Below, piece by piece: positions 9,423-18,106 of a stretch of 64,000 nt of DNA. How positions within the stretch are numbered: position 1 is the first letter of the stretch; each line of letters starts with the position of its first letter. The DNA is from Bacteroidales bacterium (lineage in GTDB: Bacteria; Bacteroidota; Bacteroidia; Bacteroidales; UBA932). Below the pieces are notes generated by a model. It saw nothing but the letters and a program-made list of their open reading frames with translations. It made no database searches and was not told the origin of the DNA. The position numbers were made by a program, and so were the translations under genes. The stretch covers positions 1-64,000 of the forward strand of contig SUYN01000013.1 of assembly GCA_015060405.1 (NCBI GenBank), written 5' to 3'.

Positions 9423-9908
9423 ATGGACACATTGGAACTGGATTTTGCGAGGACTGTTCGGGAACACAAAGGGACCATATATACAGTCTGTTATATGTTC
9501 TCAAAAGATGAGGATGAGGTTGCAGACCTCTTCCAGGACATCCTCATCAACCTTTGGAAAGGATTCCCGAAATTCCGCGGAGAAAGCAGCGTCAGGACGT
9601 GGATATATCGCGTCAGCCTGAATACCTGCATATCATCAGAAAGGAAGAAGAAACGCAAGGGAGAAACAGTACCTCTTGACATGGACATAAACCTTTTTGA
9701 TGACTCCATGGAAGACCTGAAGCAGATCAGGTTGCTCCAGAGCAGGATCAGCAGGCTCGGTCCCTTCGACAGGGCGATAGTACTCCTCTGGCTTGAGAAC
9801 CTCAGCTATGACGAGATCGGAGCTATCGTGGGAATCACAGCCAAGAATGTTTCAGTGCGCCTTTTCAGAATAAAGGAACAGCTCAGGAATATGTCGGACG
9901 AAAAATAG
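9423..9908 (+). CDS. ECF-type RNA polymerase sigma factor
   Basis: A 161-residue sigma-70 family factor with only regions 2 and 4. Region 2 covers about residues 10-80 (DEDEVADLFQDILINLWKGFPKFRGESSVRTWIYRVSLN) and region 4 about 105-157, with the helix-turn-helix LSYDEIGAIVGITAKNVSVRLFRIKEQL. It redirects RNA polymerase to a specific promoter set. No FecR-type anti-sigma factor follows; the next gene, 8 bases on, is a small membrane protein that is the obvious candidate partner. Confidence 0.92.
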   Translation: MDTLELDFARTVREHKGTIYTVCYMFSKDEDEVADLFQDILINLWKGFPKFRGESSVRTWIYRVSLNTCISSERKKKRKGETVPLDMDINLFDDSMEDLKQIRLLQSRISRLGPFDRAIVLLWLENLSYDEIGAIVGITAKNVSVRLFRIKEQLRNMSDEK

Positions 9909-9916
9909 CACAGAAT

Positions 9917-10519
9917 ATGGAAAACAACACTTTGATATCACAGGAACTTGAGGAAATGCGTTCACAGATCGGCATCCTCAAGGAGAAGCTCGAAAAGCAG
10001 AACATCATCAACGGGCAGCACATACGGAAGTCGATGAAGTCAAACATGTCCGAGATAAACAAGACCATTCTGGGGGCGATCATCGGAGGTGCATTCGCGC
10101 TGCCATACTGCACCTGGTTCTTCTGCTCCCAGGGCCTTTCACCGGCATTCGTCATCAGCACCGCCGTCATGCTTGCCACATGCCTCATCCTGACCATCAT
10201 GCAACGTGTCAAGCTCAACAGGCTGGACTTCTCGCAGGGTAATCTCATGGAAGTGGCCAAGAGAATATATGAGGTGAAGAAGCATTACCAGGACTGGAAA
10301 TGGATTGCGTTTCCTTTGATTACAATATGGATCGCATGGCTCATGTATGAGATGATAAACAGGTTCGGGCTGGAAGAGCCGACCACGATAGGATTCTGCA
10401 TCGGAGCCATTGTCGGAGTAATCATCGGAGGATTCATCGGAATGAAGATGAACAGGAAGGTCATCGACAAGGCCGGCGAAATCCTCGAACAGATCGAGGA
10501 ACTCCAGAAAGGAGAATAG
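9917..10519 (+). CDS. coiled-coil membrane protein paired with the sigma factor
   Basis: A 200-residue protein: an N-terminal coiled coil (residues 5-35, EEMRSQIGILKEKLEKQ), two hydrophobic segments near residues 50-95, a cytoplasmic stretch, and two more helices (WIAFPLITIWIAWLMYEMI and GFCIGAIVGVIIGGFIGM) with a C-terminal charged tail. It is adjacent to the ECF sigma gene and likely in the same operon. A role in controlling or relaying the signal to the sigma factor is inference from position; the family is unknown to me. Confidence 0.7.
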   Translation: MENNTLISQELEEMRSQIGILKEKLEKQNIINGQHIRKSMKSNMSEINKTILGAIIGGAFALPYCTWFFCSQGLSPAFVISTAVMLATCLILTIMQRVKLNRLDFSQGNLMEVAKRIYEVKKHYQDWKWIAFPLITIWIAWLMYEMINRFGLEEPTTIGFCIGAIVGVIIGGFIGMKMNRKVIDKAGEILEQIEELQKGE

Positions 10520-10547
10520 CAGAGCTCGATCGAAGCAGGGTATGACA

Positions 10548-10580
10548 AAAATGGCTATCGGTACTCCCGATAGCCATTTT
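10548..10580. terminator. bidirectional intrinsic terminator
   Basis: A perfect 14-bp stem, AAAATGGCTATCGG and CCGATAGCCATTTT, with loop TACTC, gives T runs on both strands. It separates the sigma operon from the convergent tsf operon. Confidence 0.9.
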
Positions 10581-10605
10581 ATATATGGATTCTGTTGATC
10601 CGAAA

Positions 10606-11601
10606 TTAGTCAGCGAGTGAGATTCTCTTGAAGCAAAGGATCTTAGCCTCAGCGTCTGCTGCCTTGACTACATCCTTGACAGCTGTCTTGCCGTCACCCA
10701 TCTGATAGCCCTGCTCCTCGAGAGTCTGCTCCTTGAAGAACTTCTGGAGACGACCCTTTGCGATGTTGTCAATCATCTGAGCCGGAAGGTTTGCTGCCTT
10801 CTCTGCTGAAACGGTCTTGATGATCTCGCGAGCCTGCTCTGCCTGCTCAGCTGTGATCCATCCCTTAGCCTGGTTAGACTCGATGTGAGCCTCGCTGTCA
10901 ACGTGAGTAGGGTTGATGCCTGCCTTTGTGAGAGCTGCATCTACTGCCTTCTTCACGAGCTCCTCCTTAGTCTTCTCCACTGCAGTCTTGAGCTCAGTAT
11001 CGATAACTGACTGAGGAACCTGATCAGCTGAAACTGCTACAGGGTTCATTGAAGCCACCTGCATTGCAACACCCTTTGCTACCTGAGCGTCGAACTCCTT
11101 GTTGAATCCGACAACAGCAGCAAGCTTACCTGTTACATTGTGCATGTAAGCAACGATGTAAGGAGCCTCTACGATCTCGTAACCTACGATCACGTGCTTC
11201 TCACCTGTCTTACCGGTCTGCTCTGTAACAGCGGCCTCTACTGTCCTTCCGTCAGCAAGTACACATGCCATAAGGGCATCCTTGTCTGCTGGGAAAGAAG
11301 CGACAGCTGCCTCTGCGATAGCCTCAGCTAGTGCCTTGAACTCCTCGTTCTTAGCCACGAAGTCAGTCTCGCAACCGAGTCCTACCACGATAGCCTTGCT
11401 GCCGTTTACCTTTGCGATAACGCGGCCCTCTGAAGTCTCACGGTCAGCACGCTTTGCTGCAACGAGCTTACCTTTTTCGCGGATGATTTCCTTAGCTCTT
11501 TCATAGTCGCCTTCAGCCTCTACGAGAGCCTTCTTGCAGTCCATCATACCTGCGCCTGTCATTTGACGGAGCTTTGCTACGTCAGCTGCTTTAATCTCCA
11601 T
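10606..11601 (-). CDS. tsf: elongation factor Ts
   Basis: A 331-residue guanine-nucleotide exchange factor that recycles EF-Tu. The N-terminal UBA-like domain has KLRQMTGAGMMDCKKALVEA, and the core contains CETDFVAKN. The length is above the roughly 280 residues of E. coli and matches other Bacteroidota. It lies downstream of rpsB, 33 bases away, the usual rpsB-tsf order. Confidence 0.98.
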   Translation of the reverse strand: MEIKAADVAKLRQMTGAGMMDCKKALVEAEGDYERAKEIIREKGKLVAAKRADRETSEGRVIAKVNGSKAIVVGLGCETDFVAKNEEFKALAEAIAEAAVASFPADKDALMACVLADGRTVEAAVTEQTGKTGEKHVIVGYEIVEAPYIVAYMHNVTGKLAAVVGFNKEFDAQVAKGVAMQVASMNPVAVSADQVPQSVIDTELKTAVEKTKEELVKKAVDAALTKAGINPTHVDSEAHIESNQAKGWITAEQAEQAREIIKTVSAEKAANLPAQMIDNIAKGRLQKFFKEQTLEEQGYQMGDGKTAVKDVVKAADAEAKILCFKRISLAD

Positions 11602-11634
11602 TTTCGATAGATGTTTAAAGAGTTACACTTCAAA

Positions 11635-12438
11635 TTACTCAGCTGGAGTCTCTGCTACTTCCTCTGCTGGCTTTGCACCCTTGCGAGCGCGGAGCTTCTT
11701 GCCTGCTGGCTTCTCCTCTGCCTGCTCTGGAGTCTCTTTCTCCTTCTCGAGCTTCCTTTCGTCCAATCCCTCTTTAATTGCGCCGCAAAGTGCATCCATG
11801 ATGTATGCAATAGACTTTGCTGCATCGTCATTAGCCGGAATCACATAATCAATCGGAGTAGGATCGCAACAAGTATCAACCATAGCGATAACCGGAATGT
11901 TAAGACGATTTGCCTCTTTAACGGCGTTCATCTCCTTCTGTACGTCTACTACGAAAAGTGCTGAAGGGAGACGGCTGAGGTCTCTGATAGAACCGAGGTT
12001 CTTCTCCAGCTTAGCTCTCTGACGGGTAACCTGAAGACGCTCACGCTTTGCGAGAGTGTCGAATGTACCGTCCTCTATCATCTTGTCGATGGTATTCATC
12101 TTCTTGACAGCCTTACGGATGGTAGGGAAGTTTGTAAGCATTCCACCTGGCCATCTCTCTGTCACGTATGGCATGTTTACAGATGCTGCCTTCTCAGCAA
12201 CGATCTCCTTTGCCTGTTTCTTTGTGGCTACGAAGAGCACCTTGCGGCCTGAGCGTGCAAGCTGCTTGAGTACGTTTGCAGCCTCATCGATTTTTACTAT
12301 ACTCTTGTGCAGGTCGATGATATGGATACCGTTCTTCTGGTCAAAGATGTATGGTGCCATCTTAGGGTTCCATTTCCTCGCCAAGTGTCCGAAGTGAACA
12401 CCTGCATCAAGCAGTTCCTGGAAATTTGTTCTTGGCAT
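11635..12438 (-). CDS. rpsB: 30S ribosomal protein S2
   Basis: A 267-residue small-subunit protein. Typical motifs are LLDAGVHFGHLARKWNPKMAPYIF at the N-terminus and IPVIAMVDTCCDPTPIDYVIPANDDA in the core. A low-complexity Lys/Glu/Ala tail (about residues 225-267) extends beyond the folded domain, common in this phylum. It is preceded by a 178-base leader containing small inverted repeats. Confidence 0.98.
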   Translation of the reverse strand: MPRTNFQELLDAGVHFGHLARKWNPKMAPYIFDQKNGIHIIDLHKSIVKIDEAANVLKQLARSGRKVLFVATKKQAKEIVAEKAASVNMPYVTERWPGGMLTNFPTIRKAVKKMNTIDKMIEDGTFDTLAKRERLQVTRQRAKLEKNLGSIRDLSRLPSALFVVDVQKEMNAVKEANRLNIPVIAMVDTCCDPTPIDYVIPANDDAAKSIAYIMDALCGAIKEGLDERKLEKEKETPEQAEEKPAGKKLRARKGAKPAEEVAETPAE

Positions 12439-12617
12439 TGTTTTAAAAATGTTTGTTTTGTTTTACTCTTTTCATCAATCCCGGAGTAACTTAAAAGGTC
12501 TCCCGGATTTTCCGCAGTCTCAGCAATCATCAGGCAGCTCCCGAAGATTCGCACCTTCTGCGAAGGTCCTGTGATTTCACACCGGACTGTGCTTTTTTGT
12601 AAATCAGGCAGCAAATA
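12439..12617 (-). other. rpsI-rpsB intergenic leader with inverted repeats
   Basis: It contains ACCTTC-TGC-GAAGGT (12553-12567), and CAGCAAA...TTTGCTG spans the rpsI stop (about 12608-12630). Ribosomal operons are often autoregulated through such leaders, but I see no motif that proves S2 binding. No gene is present. Confidence 0.3.
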
Positions 12618-13007
12618 TTAACGTTTGCTGAACTGGAAGCGTCTACGTGCACCAGGCTGACCAGGCTTCTTACGCTCGACTTCACGTGCGTCACGAGTAA
12701 GGAATCCAGCTGCCTTGAGTGCTGAGCGATAAGCCTCCTTATCGATCTCGCAAAGTGCGCGAGAGATACCGAGTCTCAAAGCCTCTGCCTGGCCTTTGAT
12801 TCCACCTCCGTCGAGGTTTGCCTTAACGTCAAACTGAGCTGCAGTGCCTGTTACCTCAAATGGCTGGTTAACGATGTAACGGAGAGTGTCCTCTTTGAAA
12901 TACTCATTGAGCTCACGGCCGTTGATCACGATGTTACCTTTACCAGGCACAACATAAACGCGAGCGACTGCTGATTTACGTCTTCCAAGGGCGTTTACTA
13001 CTTTCAT
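12618..13007 (-). CDS. rpsI: 30S ribosomal protein S9
   Basis: A 129-residue small-subunit protein. It opens [17 protein letters not shown] and ends with the basic tail [11 protein letters not shown], whose last Arg contacts the P-site tRNA in known structures. It is 7 bases downstream of rplM, in the conserved rplM-rpsI order. Confidence 0.98.
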   Translation of the reverse strand: MKVVNALGRRKSAVARVYVVPGKGNIVINGRELNEYFKEDTLRYIVNQPFEVTGTAAQFDVKANLDGGGIKGQAEALRLGISRALCEIDKEAYRSALKAAGFLTRDAREVERKKPGQPGARRRFQFSKR

Positions 13008-13014
13008 GCTCTGC

Positions 13015-13467
13015 TTAAATTTCGTTTAAAGTGATTGTTCTAGGGTTCTGTGCCTGGTGTGGGTGCTCGTTACCTGTGTAAAGATACAGGTTGTTGAGGA
13101 GCTTTGCACCGAGACGGTTCTTAGGAAGCATACCCTTTACTGCCATCCTTAAGACTTCAGTAGGCTTCTTTGCCATAACCTCCTTAGGAGTAGCAAAACG
13201 CTGTCCACCTGGGTAGCCAGTGTGGCGTACGTACTGCTTTTCAGTCATCTTCTTGCCAGTGAATCTTACCTTGTCCGCGTTGAGGATGATGACGTTGTCA
13301 CCGCAGTCCATGTGCGGAGTGAAAGAAGGCTTGTTCTTACCGCGAAGAACGAGCGCAACTCTGGCAGCAAGACGGCCTACCACCAGGTCGGTAGCATCGA
13401 TCACAACCCACTCCTTCTTGATATCACCTGCTTTGAGTGATACAGTTTTGTAGCTCTGTGTGTCCAT
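13015..13467 (-). CDS. rplM: 50S ribosomal protein L13
   Basis: A 150-residue large-subunit protein. Motifs are [33 protein letters not shown] near the N-terminus and VRHTGYPGG in the middle. It is the first gene of the rplM-rpsI-rpsB-tsf transcription unit; upstream lies the pfkA terminator. Confidence 0.98.
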   Translation of the reverse strand: MDTQSYKTVSLKAGDIKKEWVVIDATDLVVGRLAARVALVLRGKNKPSFTPHMDCGDNVIILNADKVRFTGKKMTEKQYVRHTGYPGGQRFATPKEVMAKKPTEVLRMAVKGMLPKNRLGAKLLNNLYLYTGNEHPHQAQNPRTITLNEI

Positions 13468-13592
13468 CTTGTACTTTTAAATGGTTAATACTTAATTATT
13501 TAATACAAAAATTGCGATCCCTACACTACATAGGGGGTGCAAAGATAGAAATAATTTTTGGTTTAGGCAAATTTTCCGAAAAAACACGAAGA

Positions 13593-13613
13593 ATCCCCGG
13601 ACAAGCCGGGGAT
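13593..13613 (-). terminator. terminator of pfkA
   Basis: ATCCCCGG-ACAAG-CCGGGGAT forms a perfect 8-bp GC-rich stem. On the minus strand it is followed within about 10 bases by a T run, so it ends transcription from pfkA before rplM. Confidence 0.75.
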
Positions 13614-13663
13614 GACGTAGACATAACGCCTATATATGGACGCAGACATAACGCCTATATATG
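13614..13663. repeat. 25-bp direct tandem repeat, two copies
   Basis: Two units (13614-13638 and 13639-13663) of a gac-g-agacataacgcctatatatg pattern differ at one base (T or C at position 5). They lie between pfkA and its terminator. Confidence 0.85.
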
Positions 13664-13677
13664 TATATAGACAATAA

Positions 13678-14664
13678 TTATATGGACAATACGTTCAGGA
13701 CGTTGATGAGCTCGCGGTCGATGGGCTTGTCGATGCGGATGGCCTTGTTGAACGGCACATACACGATCTGGTCGTTCTTCACTCCTACCATTATGTTGCG
13801 CTGTCCGTCCTTGAGGGCTTCGATTGCAGCGACGCCAAGGCGGCTTGCAAGGATGCGGTCGTTAGCCGTCGGTGTGCCACCACGCTGGAGATGTCCCAGT
13901 ATGGTCACGCGCGCCTCGTATTCCGGATACTCATGGATAAGGCGGTCGGCATAATAATGAGCTCCGCCCGAACCGTCCTTCTTGCTTTCCGACACAAGCA
14001 CGATGGAGCTGTTCTTGCTCTTGCGGACACCGCGGCCGATAAAGGTCGCAAGCTGGTCCACATCTGCCCTGTCTTCCGGTATGATGGCCGCCTCCGCACC
14101 GGTCGCTATGGCTGCATTCTGCGCCAGGAAGCCAGCATCACGTCCCATGACCTCGACGAAGAAGATACGGTTGTGGGAATTGGCCGTGTCACGGATCTTG
14201 TCCACACATTCCATGATGGTGTTGAGGGCTGTGTCGTATCCTATCGTGGTGTCCGTTCCATAGAGGTCATTGTCTATGGTTCCGGGCAGGCCCACACATG
14301 GAATGTCATATTCCGAAGCGATGACCTGGGCACCGGCCAGAGAGCCGTTTCCGCCTATGACGATGAGGGCATCAATCTCGTGAGCCTTAAGGTTCTCATA
14401 TGCCTTTGCACGACCATCCTCCGACATGAAGCCCTTGCTGCGGGCTGTGCGGAGTATGGTGCCTCCACGGTTGATCGTACCGCTCACGCTTTCCGAGGTA
14501 AAGTCCTTTATCTCATTGTTGATAAGGCCTTCCCAGCCCCTGTATATTCCTTTCACTTTCCAGCCGTTGTAGATGGCTGCCCTTGTCACCGCGCGGATCG
14601 CGGCATTCATTCCAGGCGCATCACCTCCCGAGGTGAGGACGCCTATTGTGTTGATCTTTGCCAT
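13678..14664 (-). CDS. pfkA: ATP-dependent 6-phosphofructokinase
   Basis: A 328-residue glycolytic kinase converting fructose 6-phosphate to fructose 1,6-bisphosphate. Signatures are the nucleotide loop [15 protein letters not shown] at the N-terminus, [19 protein letters not shown] (substrate and catalytic Asp region) and [13 protein letters not shown]. The Gly after GGD is followed by the family's usual ATP-type residues, so ATP rather than pyrophosphate use is likely. It is monocistronic, with a strong terminator after it. Confidence 0.96.
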   Translation of the reverse strand: MAKINTIGVLTSGGDAPGMNAAIRAVTRAAIYNGWKVKGIYRGWEGLINNEIKDFTSESVSGTINRGGTILRTARSKGFMSEDGRAKAYENLKAHEIDALIVIGGNGSLAGAQVIASEYDIPCVGLPGTIDNDLYGTDTTIGYDTALNTIMECVDKIRDTANSHNRIFFVEVMGRDAGFLAQNAAIATGAEAAIIPEDRADVDQLATFIGRGVRKSKNSSIVLVSESKKDGSGGAHYYADRLIHEYPEYEARVTILGHLQRGGTPTANDRILASRLGVAAIEALKDGQRNIMVGVKNDQIVYVPFNKAIRIDKPIDRELINVLNVLSI

Positions 14665-14709
14665 ATTATATTACTACACTTTTCTACAGGCCATGGGCCT
14701 GAAACGTTC

Positions 14710-16917
14710 CTATAATCTTACAGTGGAGTCCAGACGGATGTCAGCCGACGAGGCTCCCACCATGAACTCATATTCCCCTTCTGCCAGAGCGAAAACATGC
14801 CTGTCCATATTCCAGAGCATGAGGTCTTCTCGAGGTATGAAGATTTCGACCTTCACCTTCTCCCCCGCCGGCACCGCGACCCTGTCAAAACCGCGAAGTC
14901 TCATGGAAGCATCGTCTCCAGGTGCCTTGACATAGATCTGCACGACTTCTTCTCCGTCCATCGCTCCTGTGTTCTTCAGGTTGAACGCCACCTTCACGCC
15001 TTCCCCGCTGTCCCTGACCTTGAGAGCGGAATACTCGAATTCCGTGTAGCTGAGGCCATGGCCGAAAGGATAAAGAGGCTCGCCCTTGAAATACATATAT
15101 GTACGTCCGTTGCGGATGTCATAGTCAAGCATGTTAGGCAGGTCCAGGATGTCACCTACCCAGGTCTGCGTGGTCCTGCCGGCCGGATTGTAATCTCCGA
15201 ATATCACATCGGCAAGAGCATTTCCCAGTTCCTGGCCGCACTGCGAGATGTGGAGGATTGAAGGGACATGTTCCTGAGTCCAGTCTATTGCATATGGGAA
15301 ACTGCTGACAAGAGCCACCACCGTGTTCGGGTTGGCCTTCCAGACGACCTTTATGAGGTCTTCCGTCTCCAGCTCCAGCGACCTGCGGTCAACCGCCTCC
15401 CTTCCGTCTCCTGCCACATTGCCCTCACCCCATGGAGCCTGGATCTTCTCCCACCGCCAGTCCGGGCTCGTGCCGGGGTGGTTTCCCACACAGACGATGG
15501 CCACGTCGGCCCATTCGGCAAGTTTCTGGGCAGCGCCGTCCGAATCCCATTTCTGGAACCGCACTTCAACATCCGTACCCTCGACCGCATTCCTTATTCC
15601 GTCCAGGACAGGCACAGAATAGGCCGGCAGGGCACCGTACCAGTCCTTCAGGACCTCTTCCGCACGGTTTCCGAACACCGCTATCTTCTTGACTTCCTTC
15701 TTATCCAGAGGAAGCAGACCTCCCTCGTTCTTCAGCAGCACCACCGACTTCTGCGCCGCCAGCCTGGCCTTTGCCTTATGGTCTTCGGTCTCCCACGGAG
15801 CCACATCCGTAAATCCCATGTCCTTATACGGATTGGCATCAGAAGCATCCATGAGACCGAGTCTGAGCATGGTCCTGATGTTGAACCTCGTATTCCTGTC
15901 CACCACTTCCTCAGACAACATTCCTTCATTCACCGCCGCGAGCATTTCGTCAGCGAAACGGTCGAGGATGCGGGTGATGCCGGCCTCGACAGTGAGCTTT
16001 ACTGCCTCCTTCTTGTCTGCGGCCCATTTATGGTCGCTGACAAGGAGGGAAAGGGCGCTTCCGTCGTTGAGGATCTGTCCGTCCATCCCCCATTCCCCGA
16101 TCAGTATCTCATGGATGAAGTCATTGGTCGAACAAGGTATACCATTATATTTATTATATGCGGTCATGAGCGAGCGCGACCCGCCGTCGACGACACCCTT
16201 CCAGAAACCGTATGAATAATAGTCTCTGAAAAGCGCCTCATCAAAATCCGACGAGGTGTAGGTGCGGCCGTCTTCATTGCTGTTGGCAAGGAAGTGCTTC
16301 ATCACTGTCGCGGTGCGCCAGTATTTCGGGTCATCACCCTGCATGCCCTTTATCTCCTCGACAGCGAGCCTTGCAACCAGGTAAGGGTCCTCTCCGAAGA
16401 CTTCCTCAGTCCTTCCCCACCTCGGGTCACGCGCAAGATCCGCATTCGGAGCCCAGAGCACAAGGCAGTTTCTGCCGGTCTTCCACGAATGGTATCTGGC
16501 CTCGACAGCCATCACTTCTCCCACCATCCTGAGGATCTCCCTGTCCCAGGTCTGGCCGAGGCCATATCCCTGAGGGAATGCCGTGCTGTTCACCAGCTCG
16601 GAACGCCTCTGCTGCGGAGCCCTGGCATTGTCGAGACGGGAATTGCGGACAAAACCTTCAAGAACTGTCGCCCCTCCTCTCACAAGGCCATGGATGGCTT
16701 CCGAGCTGCCCGGATCAGGCACACCCAGACGCGAAACGCCCAGACCGGAGAATGTGGCGATCTTCTCTTCCAGCGTCATCAGGGAAAGAAGATTGTCAAT
16801 ACGTTCCTCATCGGGAAGGTCAGGATTCTGAAACGGATGCTCATAAGTCTGAGCTGCAAGGGCGGCAGTCACAAACAGCGTCATTACTGCCAGGAAGAAG
16901 TTTCGCAAGTTGTTCAC
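14710..16917 (-). CDS. glycoside hydrolase family 3 (beta-glucosidase/xylosidase type)
   Basis: A 735-residue secreted enzyme with signal peptide FFLAVMTLFVTAALAAQ. The GH3 N-terminal barrel carries LMTLEEKIATFSG, PNADLARDPRWGRTEEVFGEDP and KHFLANSNEDGRTYTSSDFDE; the nucleophile Asp is in MDGQILNDGSA. The C-terminal alpha/beta domain (about 390-620) and a fibronectin III-like domain (about 660-730, MDGEEVVQIYVKAPG) complete the family architecture. It releases terminal sugars from beta-linked oligosaccharides; glucose versus xylose specificity cannot be told by eye. It is not part of a visible PUL. Confidence 0.93.
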   Translation of the reverse strand: MNNLRNFFLAVMTLFVTAALAAQTYEHPFQNPDLPDEERIDNLLSLMTLEEKIATFSGLGVSRLGVPDPGSSEAIHGLVRGGATVLEGFVRNSRLDNARAPQQRRSELVNSTAFPQGYGLGQTWDREILRMVGEVMAVEARYHSWKTGRNCLVLWAPNADLARDPRWGRTEEVFGEDPYLVARLAVEEIKGMQGDDPKYWRTATVMKHFLANSNEDGRTYTSSDFDEALFRDYYSYGFWKGVVDGGSRSLMTAYNKYNGIPCSTNDFIHEILIGEWGMDGQILNDGSALSLLVSDHKWAADKKEAVKLTVEAGITRILDRFADEMLAAVNEGMLSEEVVDRNTRFNIRTMLRLGLMDASDANPYKDMGFTDVAPWETEDHKAKARLAAQKSVVLLKNEGGLLPLDKKEVKKIAVFGNRAEEVLKDWYGALPAYSVPVLDGIRNAVEGTDVEVRFQKWDSDGAAQKLAEWADVAIVCVGNHPGTSPDWRWEKIQAPWGEGNVAGDGREAVDRRSLELETEDLIKVVWKANPNTVVALVSSFPYAIDWTQEHVPSILHISQCGQELGNALADVIFGDYNPAGRTTQTWVGDILDLPNMLDYDIRNGRTYMYFKGEPLYPFGHGLSYTEFEYSALKVRDSGEGVKVAFNLKNTGAMDGEEVVQIYVKAPGDDASMRLRGFDRVAVPAGEKVKVEIFIPREDLMLWNMDRHVFALAEGEYEFMVGASSADIRLDSTVRL

Positions 16918-16964
16918 AACAGATAAGTTTAACAGTTATAGTCCGGGCAATATACGAACTATAA

Positions 16965-16995
16965 TTGAAAAAACTCCAAATTTCTGCTAATTTTG
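16965..16995 (+). promoter_or_regulatory. promoter for dusB
   Basis: TTG (16965-16967) and TAATTTTG (16988-16995) are separated by 20 bases, a full match to the phylum's promoter layout. The ATG at 17004 is only 8 bases after the -7 element, so the mRNA should be leaderless or nearly so. Confidence 0.7.
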
Positions 16996-17003
16996 CGGGC
17001 TGT

Positions 17004-18068
17004 ATGAAGATAGGAAATTTAGATTTGGGCGAAAGGCCGCTGTTTCTGGCGCCGATGGAGGATGTGACCGACGCATCCTTCAGGTTCATATGCAAGGAAT
17101 TCGGAGCGGACATGATGTACACGGAGTTCGTTTCATCAGACGGACTGATACGCGATGCGAAGAAAGCCATCGCGAAACTGCTTACATATGATTATGAAGC
17201 ACCTATAGGAATACAGATATACGGCAACATACCGGAAGCCATGGTAGACGCCGCAGTGATGGCGGAAAGGGCCGCGGAGATTACGGCCGGCCTTGAGGAA
17301 GTGAAGAACTGCCCCGGAGCCGGGCATGGAGCGGATGTGGTCGACATCAACTTCGGCTGCCCCGTGAACAAGATAGCGAAACGCGGAGCAGGCTCGGGAA
17401 TGATGAGGGAGCCGGACAAGATGGTCGAGATAACAAGGCGCGTGGTGGAGGCAGTGAAGCTGCCCGTGACCGTAAAGACCCGCCTGGGCTGGGACGAGGA
17501 CTCGAAGATAATAGTGGAGCTTGCCGAAAGGCTGCAGGATGTGGGCATACAGGCACTTACGGTGCATGGCCGCACCCGTTGCCAGATGTACACCGGGGAA
17601 GCGGACTGGACGCTCATCGGAAAGATAAAGGAGAATCCGAGGATGCACATCCCGATCATCGGCAACGGAGACATAAACTCGCCTCAGAAGGCAAAGGAAT
17701 ATTTCGACCGCTACGGGGTGGACGGCATCATGATAGGCCGTGCGACATACGGGCATCCATGGATATTCCGGGAGATAAGGCACTACCTCGACACAGGGGA
17801 GCTTCTGCCTCAGATGAGCGTCACCGACAGGGTCGCCCTGGCCAAGAGACATCTCGCCAAGTCTCTGGAGATCAAGGGGGACCGCGTCGGCATCCTTGAA
17901 ATGAGACGACACCTGTCGTGCTATTTCAAGGGGCTGCCCGACTTCAAGGAGACCCGCCTGAAACTGGTGACAATCAACGAGCCGCAGGAACTGTATGCGA
18001 CCCTTGACTACATAGCTGAAAGATGGGGCGAAGAAGCACCGGAAATCAGGAGCATTTATGGATTATAA
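17004..18068 (+). CDS. dusB: tRNA-dihydrouridine synthase
   Basis: A 354-residue flavoprotein that reduces uridines in tRNA D-loops to dihydrouridine. It has the Dus barrel motifs LFLAPMEDVTDASFR, VDINFGCPVNKIAKRGAGSGMM (with the active-site Cys), TVKTRLGW and LTVHGRTRCQMYTGEADW. The ATG at 17004 is chosen over an in-frame TTG at 16965 because the promoter occupies that region. lpxK follows with its own -7 element. Confidence 0.95.
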   Translation: MKIGNLDLGERPLFLAPMEDVTDASFRFICKEFGADMMYTEFVSSDGLIRDAKKAIAKLLTYDYEAPIGIQIYGNIPEAMVDAAVMAERAAEITAGLEEVKNCPGAGHGADVVDINFGCPVNKIAKRGAGSGMMREPDKMVEITRRVVEAVKLPVTVKTRLGWDEDSKIIVELAERLQDVGIQALTVHGRTRCQMYTGEADWTLIGKIKENPRMHIPIIGNGDINSPQKAKEYFDRYGVDGIMIGRATYGHPWIFREIRHYLDTGELLPQMSVTDRVALAKRHLAKSLEIKGDRVGILEMRRHLSCYFKGLPDFKETRLKLVTINEPQELYATLDYIAERWGEEAPEIRSIYGL

Positions 18069-18072
18069 TCGC

Positions 18073-18080
18073 TATATTTG
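18073..18080 (+). promoter_or_regulatory. promoter -7 element for lpxK
   Basis: TATATTTG lies just after the dusB stop and 26 bases before the lpxK ATG, matching TAnnTTTG exactly. Confidence 0.55.
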
Positions 18081-18106
18081 CGGCCGTTTTAACGTAGACA
18101 CAGACT

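Noticed and set aside
13614..13663. CRISPR-like repeats
   Set aside because: Only two directly abutting 25-bp copies with no spacers; there are no cas genes in the window.
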